Shown in pieces: positions 26,311 to 35,402 of a stretch of 64,000 bases of DNA. Both the position numbers and the translations under genes were made by a program. Origin of the DNA: Candidatus Aalborgicola bjergmarkensis (GTDB lineage Bacteria > Pseudomonadota > Gammaproteobacteria > Burkholderiales > Burkholderiaceae_C). Positions within the stretch are counted from its first letter, which is position 1, and every line of letters starts with the position of its first letter. The notes beneath the pieces are model-generated. The model ran no database searches, was not told the origin of the DNA, and saw nothing but the letters and a program-made list of their open reading frames with translations. Where the stretch lies: positions 310,001 through 374,000 of the forward strand of contig JADJFE010000030.1 of NCBI GenBank assembly GCA_016708725.1, written 5' to 3'.

Positions 26311-28187
26311 TGCGGTATCACGGCCCTCGCGGGCCGGATGCGCCGCCTGATTCTGCTCTAGCGCCCGCTGCGCCCCGTTCAGACTGGGCCACCCTGCGGC
26401 GTTTATTGCCCTATCTGTGGGCGTACAAATGGCGCGTCGTGGTGGCGCTGGCCTTCATGGTCGGTGCCAAATTGGCCAATGTGGGCGTGCCGATGCTGCT
26501 CAAGGACCTGGTGGACCGCATGAGCTACCGGCCTGGTGACCCTGCGGTGGTGCTGGTCGTGCCTGTGGCGCTGCTGCTGGCTTACGGTGCGTTGCGGCTT
26601 TCCACCTCGCTGTTCACCGAGTTGCGCGAACTGGTGTTTGCCCGTGCCACACAAGGCGCTGCGCGCAGCATTGCCCTACAAACCTTTGCGCATCTGCACG
26701 CCCTGAGCCTGCGCTTTCATCTGGAGCGCCAGACCGGGGGCATGACGCGCGACATCGAGCGCGGGGTACGCGGTATCGAATCGCTCATATCGTTTTCGCT
26801 GTTCAGCATTGTGCCGACGCTGCTGGAAGTGGCGCTGGTGCTGGGGATTCTGGCGGTCAAATTTGACATCTGGTTTGTCTGGATCACATTGGGGGCGTTG
26901 GTGTTGTACATCACGTTCACCGTGTTGATTACCGAGTGGCGCACCAAGTTCCGGCGCGAAGCCAATGCCTTCGATTCTGCTGCGCACTCCAAGGCCATCG
27001 ACTCCTTGCTCAACTATGAGACGGTCAAATACTTCAACAACGAGGCGTTCGAAACCCGGCGCTACGATGAAAGCCTGGAGCAGCTGCGCCTGGCACGCCT
27101 GAAAAGCCAGACCACGCTGTCGATTCTGAATACCGGACAACAACTGGTCATTGCCGTTGGACTGGTAGCCATGCTATGGCGCGCCACGCAAGGTGTGGTC
27201 GATGGACGCATGACCTTGGGCGATCTGGTCATGGTCAACGCTTTCATGATCCAGCTCTATATTCCGCTGAACTTTCTGGGCGTTATTTACCGCGAGATCA
27301 AGCAAAGCCTGACCGATCTGGAAAAAATGTTCACCCTGATGGAGCGCGAACGCGAGGTCGCCGATGTGCCAGAGGCGCAGCCCTTGCAGCTGGGTGCTGC
27401 AGTCGCATTGGCATTTGAGGATGTGAGTTTTCACTACGATCCGGCCCGACCCATCCTGCAACACATCAGCTTCGAGGTTCCGGCAGGCAAGACCGTCGCC
27501 GTGGTCGGGCCTTCGGGCGCGGGTAAATCGACCCTGGCGCGCTTGCTGTTTCGCTTCTACGACGTGACCCGCAGTAACGATGCCACCGCCAGCCTGGGCC
27601 GCATTCTGATTGCCGGGCAGGACATCAAGCAGGTAACCCAGTCCAGCGTGCGACAGGCCATTGGCATCGTGCCACAGGATACGGTGCTCTTCAACGACAC
27701 GGTGGAATACAACATTGCCTACGGTCAGCCGGGTGCCAGCCGGATGCAGGTGGAGGAGGCGGCTGCATCGGCCCACATCCATGACTTCATCCGCTCGACC
27801 CCCAAGGGCTACGACACCATGGTGGGCGAGCGTGGCCTCAAACTCTCCGGTGGGGAAAAACAGCGCGTGGCGATTGCCCGCACGCTGCTGAAGAACCCGC
27901 CGATCCTGATTTTTGACGAAGCCACCTCGGCACTGGATTCGGCGAATGAGCGCGCCATTCAGGCCGAACTGCGCAGTGTGGCGCGCAACAAAACCACGCT
28001 GGTCATCGCGCACCGCCTGTCCACGGTCGTCGATGCCCATGAAATCCTGGTGCTCGATGCAGGCCGCATCGTCGAGCGCGGCACCCACAGCGCCTTACTG
28101 GCAGCCAAGGGGCGTTATGCCGAGATGTGGGCGCTGCAGCAGTCCAGCCGCGAAGCTTCTCCGGAAGAGGAAGGGGACTTCGGGTAG
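26310..28187 (+). CDS. ABC exporter, ATP-binding/permease fusion, Atm1/HMT1 type
   Basis: A 625-residue half-transporter with six membrane helices (about 30-330) followed by a nucleotide-binding domain. Walker A GPSGAGKSTLARLL, the signature LSGGEKQRVAIARTLL, Walker B ILIFDEATSALD and the H-loop VIAHRLSTV are all visible. The sequence around YETVKYFNNEAFE is typical of the Atm1 family (glutathione/metal-conjugate or Fe-S-linked export). The ATG overlaps the stop of the DHH gene. Confidence 0.9.
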   Translation: MRYHGPRGPDAPPDSALAPAAPRSDWATLRRLLPYLWAYKWRVVVALAFMVGAKLANVGVPMLLKDLVDRMSYRPGDPAVVLVVPVALLLAYGALRLSTSLFTELRELVFARATQGAARSIALQTFAHLHALSLRFHLERQTGGMTRDIERGVRGIESLISFSLFSIVPTLLEVALVLGILAVKFDIWFVWITLGALVLYITFTVLITEWRTKFRREANAFDSAAHSKAIDSLLNYETVKYFNNEAFETRRYDESLEQLRLARLKSQTTLSILNTGQQLVIAVGLVAMLWRATQGVVDGRMTLGDLVMVNAFMIQLYIPLNFLGVIYREIKQSLTDLEKMFTLMEREREVADVPEAQPLQLGAAVALAFEDVSFHYDPARPILQHISFEVPAGKTVAVVGPSGAGKSTLARLLFRFYDVTRSNDATASLGRILIAGQDIKQVTQSSVRQAIGIVPQDTVLFNDTVEYNIAYGQPGASRMQVEEAAASAHIHDFIRSTPKGYDTMVGERGLKLSGGEKQRVAIARTLLKNPPILIFDEATSALDSANERAIQAELRSVARNKTTLVIAHRLSTVVDAHEILVLDAGRIVERGTHSALLAAKGRYAEMWALQQSSREASPEEEGDFG

Positions 28188-28194
28188 GGTAAGT

Positions 28195-28212
28195 ATTACA
28201 ATTATCCGTAAT
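28195..28212. promoter_or_regulatory. inverted repeat ahead of tacAT, possible operator
   Basis: ATTAC-N8-GTAAT lies 25 bp upstream of the antitoxin ATG, in an AT-rich stretch. DUF1778 antitoxins bind such sites to repress their own operon, so this is a plausible operator. The arms are only five bases long. Confidence 0.35.
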
Positions 28213-28236
28213 TTTTCCGTACAGATGAGGGCGATC

Positions 28237-28521
28237 ATGCTGCCATTGACTCAAACCCACGAACGTATTGACTTGCGGACGTCATCAGAAATCAAGGAAC
28301 TGATCGTACGCGCCGCCACGACAGCGGGCATGTCGGTCAGCGCTTTCCTGCTTGGCACTGCACAGGAGCGCGCCAGGCAGATTCTGGCCGAAACCGAGAT
28401 GGTGACGCTCACAGCCCGTGACTGGGATGCTTTTGCCAGGGCGCTGGACGACACGGACAAGCCCCGACCGAAGCTTTCCGCCGCCATGCAGCGCCATCGC
28501 GAGTGGCATGGAAGGCGTTGA
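28237..28521 (+). CDS. DUF1778 (TacA-type) antitoxin
   Basis: A 94-residue protein with the ribbon-helix-helix segment of DUF1778 (RIDLRTSSEIKELIVRAA...MSVSAFLLG) and a C-terminal tail (LTARDWDAFARALDD) that wraps the toxin. ATG 28237 has GAGG at suitable spacing; 28225 is an alternative. The stop is directly followed by the GNAT toxin frame. Confidence 0.88.
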   Translation: MLPLTQTHERIDLRTSSEIKELIVRAATTAGMSVSAFLLGTAQERARQILAETEMVTLTARDWDAFARALDDTDKPRPKLSAAMQRHREWHGRR

Positions 28522-28523
28522 GC

Positions 28524-29021
28524 GTGGGTTTCACGGGCAGCATCGAACAACTTTCACCAAGCCACGACAAACGTGCATTTACCTGTGGCGTCGACGCCCT
28601 TGATGCGTATTTGCGCCGATTTGCACGTCAGCATGCAGCAGCCAATATCAGCCGAACGTACGTTGCAGCGGACGGTGCCGCCATATACGGGTACTACAGC
28701 CTTGCGATGGCGGGAATTCGTCGGGAAAACCTTCCTGCCAAGCATACTGGCCGTTTCCCAAATTTTCCGTTGCCTGTTGCACGCCTGGCACGACTTGCGG
28801 TTGCGCAGCAACATCAAAGGCAAGGCCTTGGTGAACTGCTCCTTGCGGACGCGTTGCAACGCTGTCTGCGGCTGTCTGATGAAATTGGAATGGTCGGTGT
28901 CATTGTCGATGCCAAGGACGAACGCGCGCGAGGATGGTATTTGCGATATGAGTTCGAGCAACTGCCCGATTCGCCCTTGACGTTGTGGATTCCTGCGGTA
29001 GCGATCAGGAAGCTGTGTTAA
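28524..29021 (+). CDS. GNAT-family toxin (TacT-type aminoacyl-tRNA acetyltransferase)
   Basis: A 165-residue GNAT acetyltransferase. TacT-type toxins acetylate the amino group of charged tRNA and stop translation. Visible features are FTCGVDALDAYLRRFARQ, the acetyl-CoA loop LAVAQQHQRQGLGELLL and the C-terminal YEFEQLPDSPLTLWIP. There is no ATG in frame at the start. GTG 28524, TTG 28518 (overlapping the antitoxin stop) and GTG 28503 are candidates. The gene is paired with the DUF1778 antitoxin. Confidence 0.87.
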   Translation: MGFTGSIEQLSPSHDKRAFTCGVDALDAYLRRFARQHAAANISRTYVAADGAAIYGYYSLAMAGIRRENLPAKHTGRFPNFPLPVARLARLAVAQQHQRQGLGELLLADALQRCLRLSDEIGMVGVIVDAKDERARGWYLRYEFEQLPDSPLTLWIPAVAIRKLC

Positions 29022-29024
29022 TCC

Positions 29025-29072
29025 GGCTACAGCCCCCGTGCAAAGAGCGGGGACAGCTATTACATTCGCAGC
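29025..29072 (-). repeat. dispersed 48-bp repeat, copy 2
   Basis: Read on the minus strand this starts GCTGCGAATGTAATAGCTGT and ends CTGTAGCC. It lies 4 bp after the TacT stop and 13 bp before the mtnP stop, in the convergent gap. It may also serve as a terminator, since CCCCGC and GCGGGG arms are present. Confidence 0.65.
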
Positions 29073-29085
29073 AAAACTACAGGAA

Positions 29086-29859
29086 TCAGCGCGGAGCCGC
29101 TCCCTGTGCGATCAAGGGGATGGCCTCGGTTAGCAGGGTTGTCACTTTTTGCGCATTGGCCTGGAAGACTTGCAGGATTTCATTCCAGCTGACGGGTTCT
29201 TCGTCGGTTTTCCAGCAGTCGTAGTCGGTGCTCATGGCAACGGCGGCGTAGGGAATGCCGGCTTCGTTGGCGAGGGCTGCCTCGGTTGCGGTGGACATGT
29301 TGATGATGTCTGCACCCCAGGAGCGAAACATCATGGACTCGGCACGGGTGGAAAAACGCGGTCCTTCGATGGTGACTACTGTGCCTTTTCCGTGAAAGTC
29401 GAAGCGATTGCGCTGGCATAGTCCGATCAGAATGGCACGCAAATCTGCATTGAATGGTTCGGCCATCGCGGTGTGGACAGGTTGGTGCGGCGCAAATGTC
29501 TCAAAAAAACTCATGGCGCGCTGTTTGGTGAAGTCAATGAACTGGTCAACGATGACCAGGTGTCCCCGACCAATTTCCTCACGCAGCGAGCCTACGGCAG
29601 TGCTGGCCAGGATGTGGCTGCAGCCCGCGTCGCGCAGTGCCTGGATGTTGGCGCGGTAGTTGACCTTGCTCGGTGCAAGAGTGTGCTCCCGGCCATGCCT
29701 GGCCAGTAGCAGCACCTCGACACCGGCAATTGTTCCATGTTTGAGTGGTGCCGAGGGTAAGCCCCACGGGGTATCGACGGCCCAATCCTGTGGATTTTCC
29801 AGAATGTCCGGGTTGTCCAGGCCACTGCCGCCGATGATGCCGATTTTGGTCATGGTCAT
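29086..29859 (-). CDS. mtnP: S-methyl-5'-thioadenosine phosphorylase
   Basis: A 257-residue purine phosphorylase that splits methylthioadenosine to adenine and methylthioribose-1-phosphate. Landmarks are KIGIIGGSGLD, LARHGREHTLAPSKVNYRAN, ILASTAVGSLREEI, TVVTIEGPRFSTRAES, INMSTATEAALANEAGIPYA and MSTDYDCWKTDEEPVSW. ATG 29859 is chosen because it overlaps the stop of the aldolase gene (ATGA). It is the last gene of the mtnA-aldolase-mtnP operon. Confidence 0.94.
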   Translation of the reverse strand: MTMTKIGIIGGSGLDNPDILENPQDWAVDTPWGLPSAPLKHGTIAGVEVLLLARHGREHTLAPSKVNYRANIQALRDAGCSHILASTAVGSLREEIGRGHLVIVDQFIDFTKQRAMSFFETFAPHQPVHTAMAEPFNADLRAILIGLCQRNRFDFHGKGTVVTIEGPRFSTRAESMMFRSWGADIINMSTATEAALANEAGIPYAAVAMSTDYDCWKTDEEPVSWNEILQVFQANAQKVTTLLTEAIPLIAQGAAPR

Positions 29860-30509
29860 GGTGTGCATATCCTTTTCGTGGTTGCGAGTAATACATTTTG
29901 TACGGAATCCACATCCATGCCACAGGCAACAATGCCTTCGTCATGCCCGGCCATGACAAACAACAAGGGAAGGGCGACGGGTTGTTGCACCAAGGCATAA
30001 ACGGCCTGGGCCATGGCTGGCGTGCCATAGGGAATTGTGGCTGGTGTGGCGGGGTGGTTTTGACGCAAAAGAGCATCGAATAGAACCCGGCTGTGGACGT
30101 GTATGACGCAGTGGATGGCTGGGTTGGCGGCATACACGGCACCGTGTGTCATGGACTCGGAGGATGCGTCGATGGCTCCGCGTGTGCGTACCCAGTTGTG
30201 TTCGATTGAAAAGGCTTCAACCAGGCAATACTGGCTTGCTTGTAATGTGCGTTGGGCGCCGGTGGCGCTGCCGGTGATGACAAACTGGTTGCCTTGATTG
30301 TCCTGATTGCCTTGATCTCCTGACACCCGCAGGCTGAGATTGCCGTAACCCACTCCGTCGGGATATGCGCCGATGAGTCCGAGGTCGAATAGCGTGGTGC
30401 GCGCATGGTTCAAGGCTTCCAGTTGTGGTCCCCAGGGGGCGGTGCCGGGGTGGCGTTCACTGGCAAACTTGATGACGCCATCGGTTGCATCCATTGCAAC
30501 TTCAACCAT
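29856..30509 (-). CDS. class II aldolase/adducin family protein, likely methylthioribulose-1-phosphate aldolase (Ald2) or MtnB
   Basis: A class II aldolase-fold protein of about 217 residues with YGNLSLRV, a zinc-binding VIHVHSRVLFD, IPYGTPAMAQAVYALV and GHDEGIVACGMD. It lies between mtnA and mtnP, so its substrate is very likely 5-methylthioribulose-1-phosphate. The YGTPxMA and GHDEGI segments resemble fuculose-aldolase-like Ald2 proteins that release DHAP and methylthioacetaldehyde. MtnB, the dehydratase of the full methionine salvage pathway, is the alternative. No mtnC or mtnD is nearby. The start is uncertain (30509, 30494 or 30560). Confidence 0.75.
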   Translation of the reverse strand: MVEVAMDATDGVIKFASERHPGTAPWGPQLEALNHARTTLFDLGLIGAYPDGVGYGNLSLRVSGDQGNQDNQGNQFVITGSATGAQRTLQASQYCLVEAFSIEHNWVRTRGAIDASSESMTHGAVYAANPAIHCVIHVHSRVLFDALLRQNHPATPATIPYGTPAMAQAVYALVQQPVALPLLFVMAGHDEGIVACGMDVDSVQNVLLATTKRICTP

Positions 30510-31617
30510 TGCCTGCGTGTTCTGGAAACAGCGCAAGAATCCCGGCTTCACTGGCCGCACAGATACCGCGTTCGCAAATAAGATGTGTGATCAAGCGCGC
30601 CGGTGTCACGTCAAAACCCCAGTTGCGTGCTGTGGTTGCAGGTGGACAAATGCGCACGGTCTCTAAGGTGCCATGTGCATTCTGGCCGGTAACAAAGCGT
30701 ACTTCGTCGGCATCGCGCTCTTCGATGGGGGTGTTGGCGACACCATTGCGCAGGGCAAAATCAAATGTGGAGGAGGGCAGGGCCACCACCATCGGGATAT
30801 GGTTGTCATGCGCCGCCAGCGCTTTGAGATAGGTTCCGATCTTGTTGGCGGCATCGCCATTGCGGCTGACGCGATCAGCGCCGGTCAACACCATGTCCAC
30901 CAAGCCATGCTGCATCAGGTGGCCCCCTGCGTTGTCGGCAATGAGGGTGTGCGGTATGCCCTGCTGGCCCAGTTCCCACGCCGTGAGTGCGGCACCCTGG
31001 TTGCGCGGTCGGGTCTCATCCACCCAGACGTGCACCGGAATGCCAGCGGCATGTGCGGCATAAATCGGTGCCGTGGCGGAGCCGATGTCCACAAAAGCCA
31101 GCCAACCGGCGTTGCAGTGCGTCAGGATATTAACAACCTGATCGGGTTTGCGCTGGGCAATCTGGCTGATAAGACCTAGCCCATGGGAGCCGATGCGTTC
31201 GCAGTGCGCGACATCCTCGTTGGCGATGGCCATTGCGGCTTCTTTGGCCAGCATGCGTGCGTGGGTTGGGGATTGCGCGCCAGTAACCTCCAGCAGCATC
31301 CGGTCAACGGCCCAGGCCAGATTGCTGGCAGTCGGCCTGGTTGCCTTGAGTGTTTCACCGGCTTGTAATAAAAACGTGCTGAAATCGGCGTCGGGTGCTT
31401 CCAGCGCCGCCAAGTACATGCCATACGCGGCGCAAGCGCCTATCAGGCCCGCACCGCGCACCAGCATGCCACGAATGGCCGCACACACATCGTGCACGCT
31501 GGACAGGTCGGTAACTTCAAAGGAGTGGGGCAGCTTGAGTTGGTTGATGACTTGCACCACGTGCTCATGTCCGGGTTTGAGCCATATCGTGCGATAACTA
31601 CGACCATCGACCTTCAT
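30502..31617 (-). CDS. mtnA: S-methyl-5-thioribose-1-phosphate isomerase
   Basis: A 371-residue isomerase that turns methylthioribose-1-phosphate into methylthioribulose-1-phosphate. MtnA features include IRGMLVRGAGLIGACAAYG, ILTHCNAGWLAFVDIGSATA, HVWVDETRPRNQGA, TLIADNAGGHLM, DMVLTGADRVSRNGDAANKI and PSSTFDFAL. First gene of the salvage operon; the aldolase start overlaps its stop. It is divergent from hpf. Confidence 0.95.
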   Translation of the reverse strand: MKVDGRSYRTIWLKPGHEHVVQVINQLKLPHSFEVTDLSSVHDVCAAIRGMLVRGAGLIGACAAYGMYLAALEAPDADFSTFLLQAGETLKATRPTASNLAWAVDRMLLEVTGAQSPTHARMLAKEAAMAIANEDVAHCERIGSHGLGLISQIAQRKPDQVVNILTHCNAGWLAFVDIGSATAPIYAAHAAGIPVHVWVDETRPRNQGAALTAWELGQQGIPHTLIADNAGGHLMQHGLVDMVLTGADRVSRNGDAANKIGTYLKALAAHDNHIPMVVALPSSTFDFALRNGVANTPIEERDADEVRFVTGQNAHGTLETVRICPPATTARNWGFDVTPARLITHLICERGICAASEAGILALFPEHAGNG

Positions 31618-31886
31618 TTACAGCTTGCTATACGTCAAAGCGCCAAAGATAAATAACCGAACATTATCGCACCCAAATGGGGCTTGGCGTGCAGGCGCAA
31701 GACAAGTATCTGCCCTGCATCAATAGGAGGTGCATTACTCTTATTTAGTCTTAAAAAAGCATTGCATTTCTGTGCATTCAAGGGCATAGTGGCTTCACAG
31801 AAGTCAAAATTCGTAGAATTATTATTTCTGTTCTCGTCGCCCATGGCGCGAGATTTCTTAACCTCAATAGCAACTGGAGGCTATTT

Positions 31887-32216
31887 ATGAACTTGACGAT
31901 CAGCGGTCACCACCTTGAAGTTACCCCGGCTCTACGTAGTTATGTCACGACCAAGCTTGATCGAGTTATTCGACACTTTGACCAGGTAGTGGATGTCAAG
32001 GTGTTACTTACCGTGGAGAAACAGAAGGAAAAGGACAAGCGGCAGCGCGCTGAGTGCAATATCCATGTCAAGGGAAACGATATGTTTGCCGAAAGCTCGC
32101 ACGAAGACCTGTACGCTGCGGTGGATGATCTGGTCGATAAATTGGATCGGCAGGTGGTACGTCACAAGGACCGTTTGCAAGACCACCACCACGCAGCCCC
32201 CCGGCGTGTGATGTAA
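31887..32216 (+). CDS. hpf: ribosome hibernation promoting factor (short HPF)
   Basis: A 109-residue protein (MNLTISGHHLEVTPALRSYVTTKLDRVIRHFDQVVDVKV...). The basic beta-alpha-beta fold binds the 30S subunit and dimerises ribosomes in stationary phase. A GGAGG lies seven bases before the ATG. The order hpf-ptsN-hprK is typical for betaproteobacteria, but rpoN, often directly upstream, is replaced by the divergent mtnA operon. Confidence 0.93.
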   Translation: MNLTISGHHLEVTPALRSYVTTKLDRVIRHFDQVVDVKVLLTVEKQKEKDKRQRAECNIHVKGNDMFAESSHEDLYAAVDDLVDKLDRQVVRHKDRLQDHHHAAPRRVM

Positions 32217-32242
32217 ATACAGGTCTGCTACATTGGTAAAAC

Positions 32243-32270
32243 AACCGCCCGGTCAACGGGCGGTTTTTTT
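32243..32270 (+). terminator. rho-independent terminator after hpf
   Basis: A nine-base-pair stem AACCGCCCG / CGGGCGGTT with a GTCAA loop is followed by a run of seven T. It lies 27 bp after the hpf stop and should reduce read-through into ptsN. Confidence 0.92.
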
Positions 32271-32416
32271 GTGTGCATAATCTGTTCCTGTTATGCCTGT
32301 TTGTTTGTTTGTTTCAATCCGCGCCCCTTACGGAGCGAATTTGGAAGAAGTTACCCCTCTCCCAAGTGAATTCCATCCCCCTGAAGGGGGATGTTTCAAA
32401 CCGAAGTTAGTTTTTG

Positions 32417-32884
32417 ATGAACCGACTAGCCAGTATCCTATCGCCTGCGCAAGTGCTTGCGCAAGTGGAAGTCACCAGCAAAAAACGCGCCTTTGAAGAG
32501 GTGGGGTTATTGTTTGAGAGTTTGCATGGACTCAATCGTGCGTTGGTCACCGACAGCCTGTTTTCGCGCGAACGGCTCGGATCGACCGGATTGGGTCACG
32601 GTGTGGCCATACCGCATGGGCGCATCAAGGGCCTGAAGTCTCCGTTGGCCGCAGTATTTCAATTGTCCCGGGCCATTGGTTTTGATGCACCCGATGATCA
32701 GGTTGTCAACCTGCTGATTTTCTTGCTGGTGCCGGAAGCAGCAACGCAAAAACACCTTGAAATCCTGTCGGAGATTGCCGAGCTGCTCAGTGATGCGGAT
32801 TTGCGTGAAAAACTGGTATCTAGCACAGACTCCCAACAACTGCATCGCCTGATTGCCAACTGGCAGTCGGCCCATGTCGCGTGA
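32417..32884 (+). CDS. ptsN: PTS IIA-like nitrogen regulatory protein
   Basis: A 155-residue EIIA-Ntr protein that takes phosphate from PtsO/NPr and regulates potassium and nitrogen responses. The phosphorylated histidine lies in GHGVAIPHGRIKGL. The fold-specific VNLLIFLLVPEAATQKHLEILSEIAELL is present. ATG 32417 is preferred over TTG 32414. It is followed 40 bp later by hprK. Confidence 0.92.
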   Translation: MNRLASILSPAQVLAQVEVTSKKRAFEEVGLLFESLHGLNRALVTDSLFSRERLGSTGLGHGVAIPHGRIKGLKSPLAAVFQLSRAIGFDAPDDQVVNLLIFLLVPEAATQKHLEILSEIAELLSDADLREKLVSSTDSQQLHRLIANWQSAHVA

Positions 32885-32924
32885 ATATGCGTGAATATGT
32901 ATGGCTTAACACCGCTTGTGAAAT

Positions 32925-33875
32925 GTGAAACCTACTGCTATTAGTGCTGACGCCCTGTTTGAAGAATTCCGTTCCCGCCTGCATTGGGAATGGGTGGCCG
33001 GTTTGGGTGCATCAGAGCGTCGCTTTGATGAACTCGTGGTCCGATCCGCTCGTTCCGGTGCCGATCTGGTGGGCTACCTCAACTACATCCACCCCTACCG
33101 CCTGCAGATTCTGGGCGAGCGCGAAGTTGCCTACATCACCGAAGCATCCCCCGAAGATTGCGCCCGGCGCATAGCCCGTATGGTGACGCTGGAGCCGCCG
33201 GTTCTGGTTCTGGGCGATGGTCAGCAGGCACCGCAGGCATTGTTGTCGATGTGTGAACGTGCACAGATACCGATGTTTGCCACGCGCGAGTCATCGGCGT
33301 TTGTCATTGACGTTTTGCGTGCCTATTTGTCCAAACATTTTGCGGACCGCACCTCGGTACACGGTGTTTTTATGGACATTTTGGGGCTGGGCGTCCTCAT
33401 TACGGGCGAATCGGGTCTGGGGAAAAGTGAACTGGGGCTGGAACTGATCTCGCGTGGCAACGGATTGGTGGCTGACGATGCGGTGGACCTGTTTCGCATC
33501 AACCAGACTACCATTGAAGGCCGTTGCCCGGAATTGCTGCAGAACCTGCTTGAGGTGCGCGGCATTGGTTTACTGGATATTCGCGGTATTTTTGGCGAGA
33601 CGGCGGTACGGCGCAAGATGCGGCTCAAGCTGATTGTGCAATTGGTTCGCAGGGAAACCATGGAGCGTGATTACGACCGCATTCCCTACGAACCCCTGAC
33701 CCAGGACATCCTGGGTGTGCCGGTGCGCAAGGTTGTGATTCAAGTGGTGGCCGGACGCAACATTGCCGTGCTGGTTGAAGCTGCCGTGCGCAACACCATT
33801 TTGCAATTGCGCGGCATCGACACCTACCAGGAGTTCGTCGAACGCCACCGCAAGGCGATGGATCAGGATAATTAA
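32925..33875 (+). CDS. hprK: HPr kinase/phosphorylase
   Basis: A 316-residue enzyme that phosphorylates and dephosphorylates HPr on serine. The Walker A loop GESGLGKSELGLELI, the preceding HGVFMDILGLGVLI and the HprK signature EVRGIGLLDIRGIFGETAVRRK are complete. Start is GTG 32925. Like other betaproteobacterial HprK it sits next to ptsN rather than with sugar PTS genes. Confidence 0.95.
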   Translation: MKPTAISADALFEEFRSRLHWEWVAGLGASERRFDELVVRSARSGADLVGYLNYIHPYRLQILGEREVAYITEASPEDCARRIARMVTLEPPVLVLGDGQQAPQALLSMCERAQIPMFATRESSAFVIDVLRAYLSKHFADRTSVHGVFMDILGLGVLITGESGLGKSELGLELISRGNGLVADDAVDLFRINQTTIEGRCPELLQNLLEVRGIGLLDIRGIFGETAVRRKMRLKLIVQLVRRETMERDYDRIPYEPLTQDILGVPVRKVVIQVVAGRNIAVLVEAAVRNTILQLRGIDTYQEFVERHRKAMDQDN

Positions 33876-33878
33876 ATT

Positions 33879-34601
33879 TTAGCTCTTGATGGCTGCGTTC
33901 AGTTTGTTGATGATCTCATCCGGCACATTCTTGCTGCACATGATGTAGCGCAGCTCGCCCTTGGGCATGTTACCCAGCTTTACCAGATTGAATTGTTCTT
34001 GCTGAAAACCCGCTGCCGCAATGGTGACAGCGGCTTCCTCTGGTGCCACGAACATATAGTCGGCGCGCTTGCCTTCGATCATCTTGAACATCAGGATGTT
34101 TTCTACCGTTACCGACTGGCGTTTCGGCTGGGCTTTTTCGATCATCGCATCCAACGCCTTGCCGTAGGAGTAACTCTGCTTTACCAAAAGGGTCAAGTCC
34201 TTATTGGCCAGAACCGATTCAATTGCGTCACCCGTTTTGAGCTTGCTGCTTCCCGCCAGGGTGAGTGCTACCTGCGACTCATCCTGGTAGATGGGTTTGG
34301 TGAATTTGGCAAATTCTTCGCGCTCCGGATTCTTGAACCATCCAATCCCGCAATCGAAACCATTGTTTCTCTTGAGCGTTTCGAGTTGGCGTGTGGCAGG
34401 GGTTTCGGCCAGTGAAAAAGGAACACCGCTGCTCTTGAATGCTGCAATTGAAGGTGAACCAGTCAGTCCCGACAGGTTTCCGTCCTGTAATACTTGGTAA
34501 GGAGGGCGGTTGTTGTAGTGCAAAACCACGGTTTGCGCCAGGGCTAGACTATTACCGCAAAGCGCGGCGGCTATGGTAAGACTGGTTGTGATCCGTGACA
34601 C
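33879..34601 (-). CDS. ABC transporter substrate-binding protein family 3-like, periplasmic
   Basis: A 240-residue protein with a signal peptide (TTSLTIAAALCGNSLALAQ) and a bacterial PBP family 3 (PF00497) type fold: VVLHYNNRPPYQVLQDGNLSGL, CGIGWFKNPEREEFAKFTKP, and a C-terminal GELRYIMCSKNVPDEIINKLNAAI. The start is GTG 34601 with GAGGAG six bases upstream. No permease or ATPase gene is adjacent. It may be a solute sensor or a solitary binding protein; the ligand is unknown. Confidence 0.8.
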   Translation of the reverse strand: MSRITTSLTIAAALCGNSLALAQTVVLHYNNRPPYQVLQDGNLSGLTGSPSIAAFKSSGVPFSLAETPATRQLETLKRNNGFDCGIGWFKNPEREEFAKFTKPIYQDESQVALTLAGSSKLKTGDAIESVLANKDLTLLVKQSYSYGKALDAMIEKAQPKRQSVTVENILMFKMIEGKRADYMFVAPEEAAVTIAAAGFQQEQFNLVKLGNMPKGELRYIMCSKNVPDEIINKLNAAIKS

Positions 34602-34676
34602 GGTGTTCTCCTCAAAATAATGGAATGAGACAATACAAGACAGTGTAGCGTGTGTGCTGCCCTTATCATTGCTCCT

Positions 34677-35402
34677 ATGATTGATCTCTACACCGCAGCC
34701 ACCCCCAACGGGCACAAAATCTCGATTGCGCTGGAAGAGCTGGCCTTGCCGTATAAACTGATTGCACTGGACCTGGCCAAGAGGGAGCAAAAAACACCAG
34801 AGTTTCTGGCCATCAACCCCAATGGACGCATTCCCGCCATCGTGGATCGTGACGCTGATGATTTTGCCGTGTTCGAGTCGGGTGCCATTCTGGTCTATCT
34901 GGCCGAAAAAACGGGCAAACTGATGCCTTCGGATACCAAAGGACGCTCGCGCGTGCTGCAGTGGCTGATGTTCCAGATGGGCGGCATCGGCCCCATGATG
35001 GGGCAGGCCAATGTGTTTTACCGCTATTTGCCAGAAAAGATTCCAACAGCAATAGACCGCTACCAGGGCGAAAGCAAGCGCTTGTTTCGGGTGCTGGATG
35101 GCCACCTGAAGGAGCACGAATACCTGGCAGGTGACTACTCGATTGCCGACATCGCCAACTGGGCCTGGGTGCGCACCCACCGCTGGTCGGGTGTGGACAT
35201 TGGCGACTTGCCCCACCTGCGGCGCTGGCGCGACCAGATACGTTCGCGCCCCGCTGTGCAGCGTGGCATCGAACGTCCGCACGCCTCCCTTGATCTGGAT
35301 GACAACGACACTAGCAAGGAGCGGCAGTTCGCCGCAAGCGCGCGCAGCATGCTCGAAACGGGGCAATCCAATACAACAGGAACAACAGGAAACACGCAAT
35401 GA
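34677..35402 (+). CDS. glutathione S-transferase family protein (YfcG/Nu-class like)
   Basis: A 241-residue GST with the thioredoxin-fold start MIDLYTAATPNGHKISIALEE, NPNGRIPAIVD and ESGAILVYLAEK. The C-terminal helical domain follows (DYSIADIANWAWVR). It is close to disulphide-bond reductases of the YfcG group. The stop overlaps the next GST start (ATGA). Confidence 0.9.
   Translation: MIDLYTAATPNGHKISIALEELALPYKLIALDLAKREQKTPEFLAINPNGRIPAIVDRDADDFAVFESGAILVYLAEKTGKLMPSDTKGRSRVLQWLMFQMGGIGPMMGQANVFYRYLPEKIPTAIDRYQGESKRLFRVLDGHLKEHEYLAGDYSIADIANWAWVRTHRWSGVDIGDLPHLRRWRDQIRSRPAVQRGIERPHASLDLDDNDTSKERQFAASARSMLETGQSNTTGTTGNTQ

Noticed and set aside
31635..31844. 69-codon minus-strand frame between mtnA and hpf
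   Set aside because: No ribosome-binding site or recognisable domain; the region should hold the divergent promoters.
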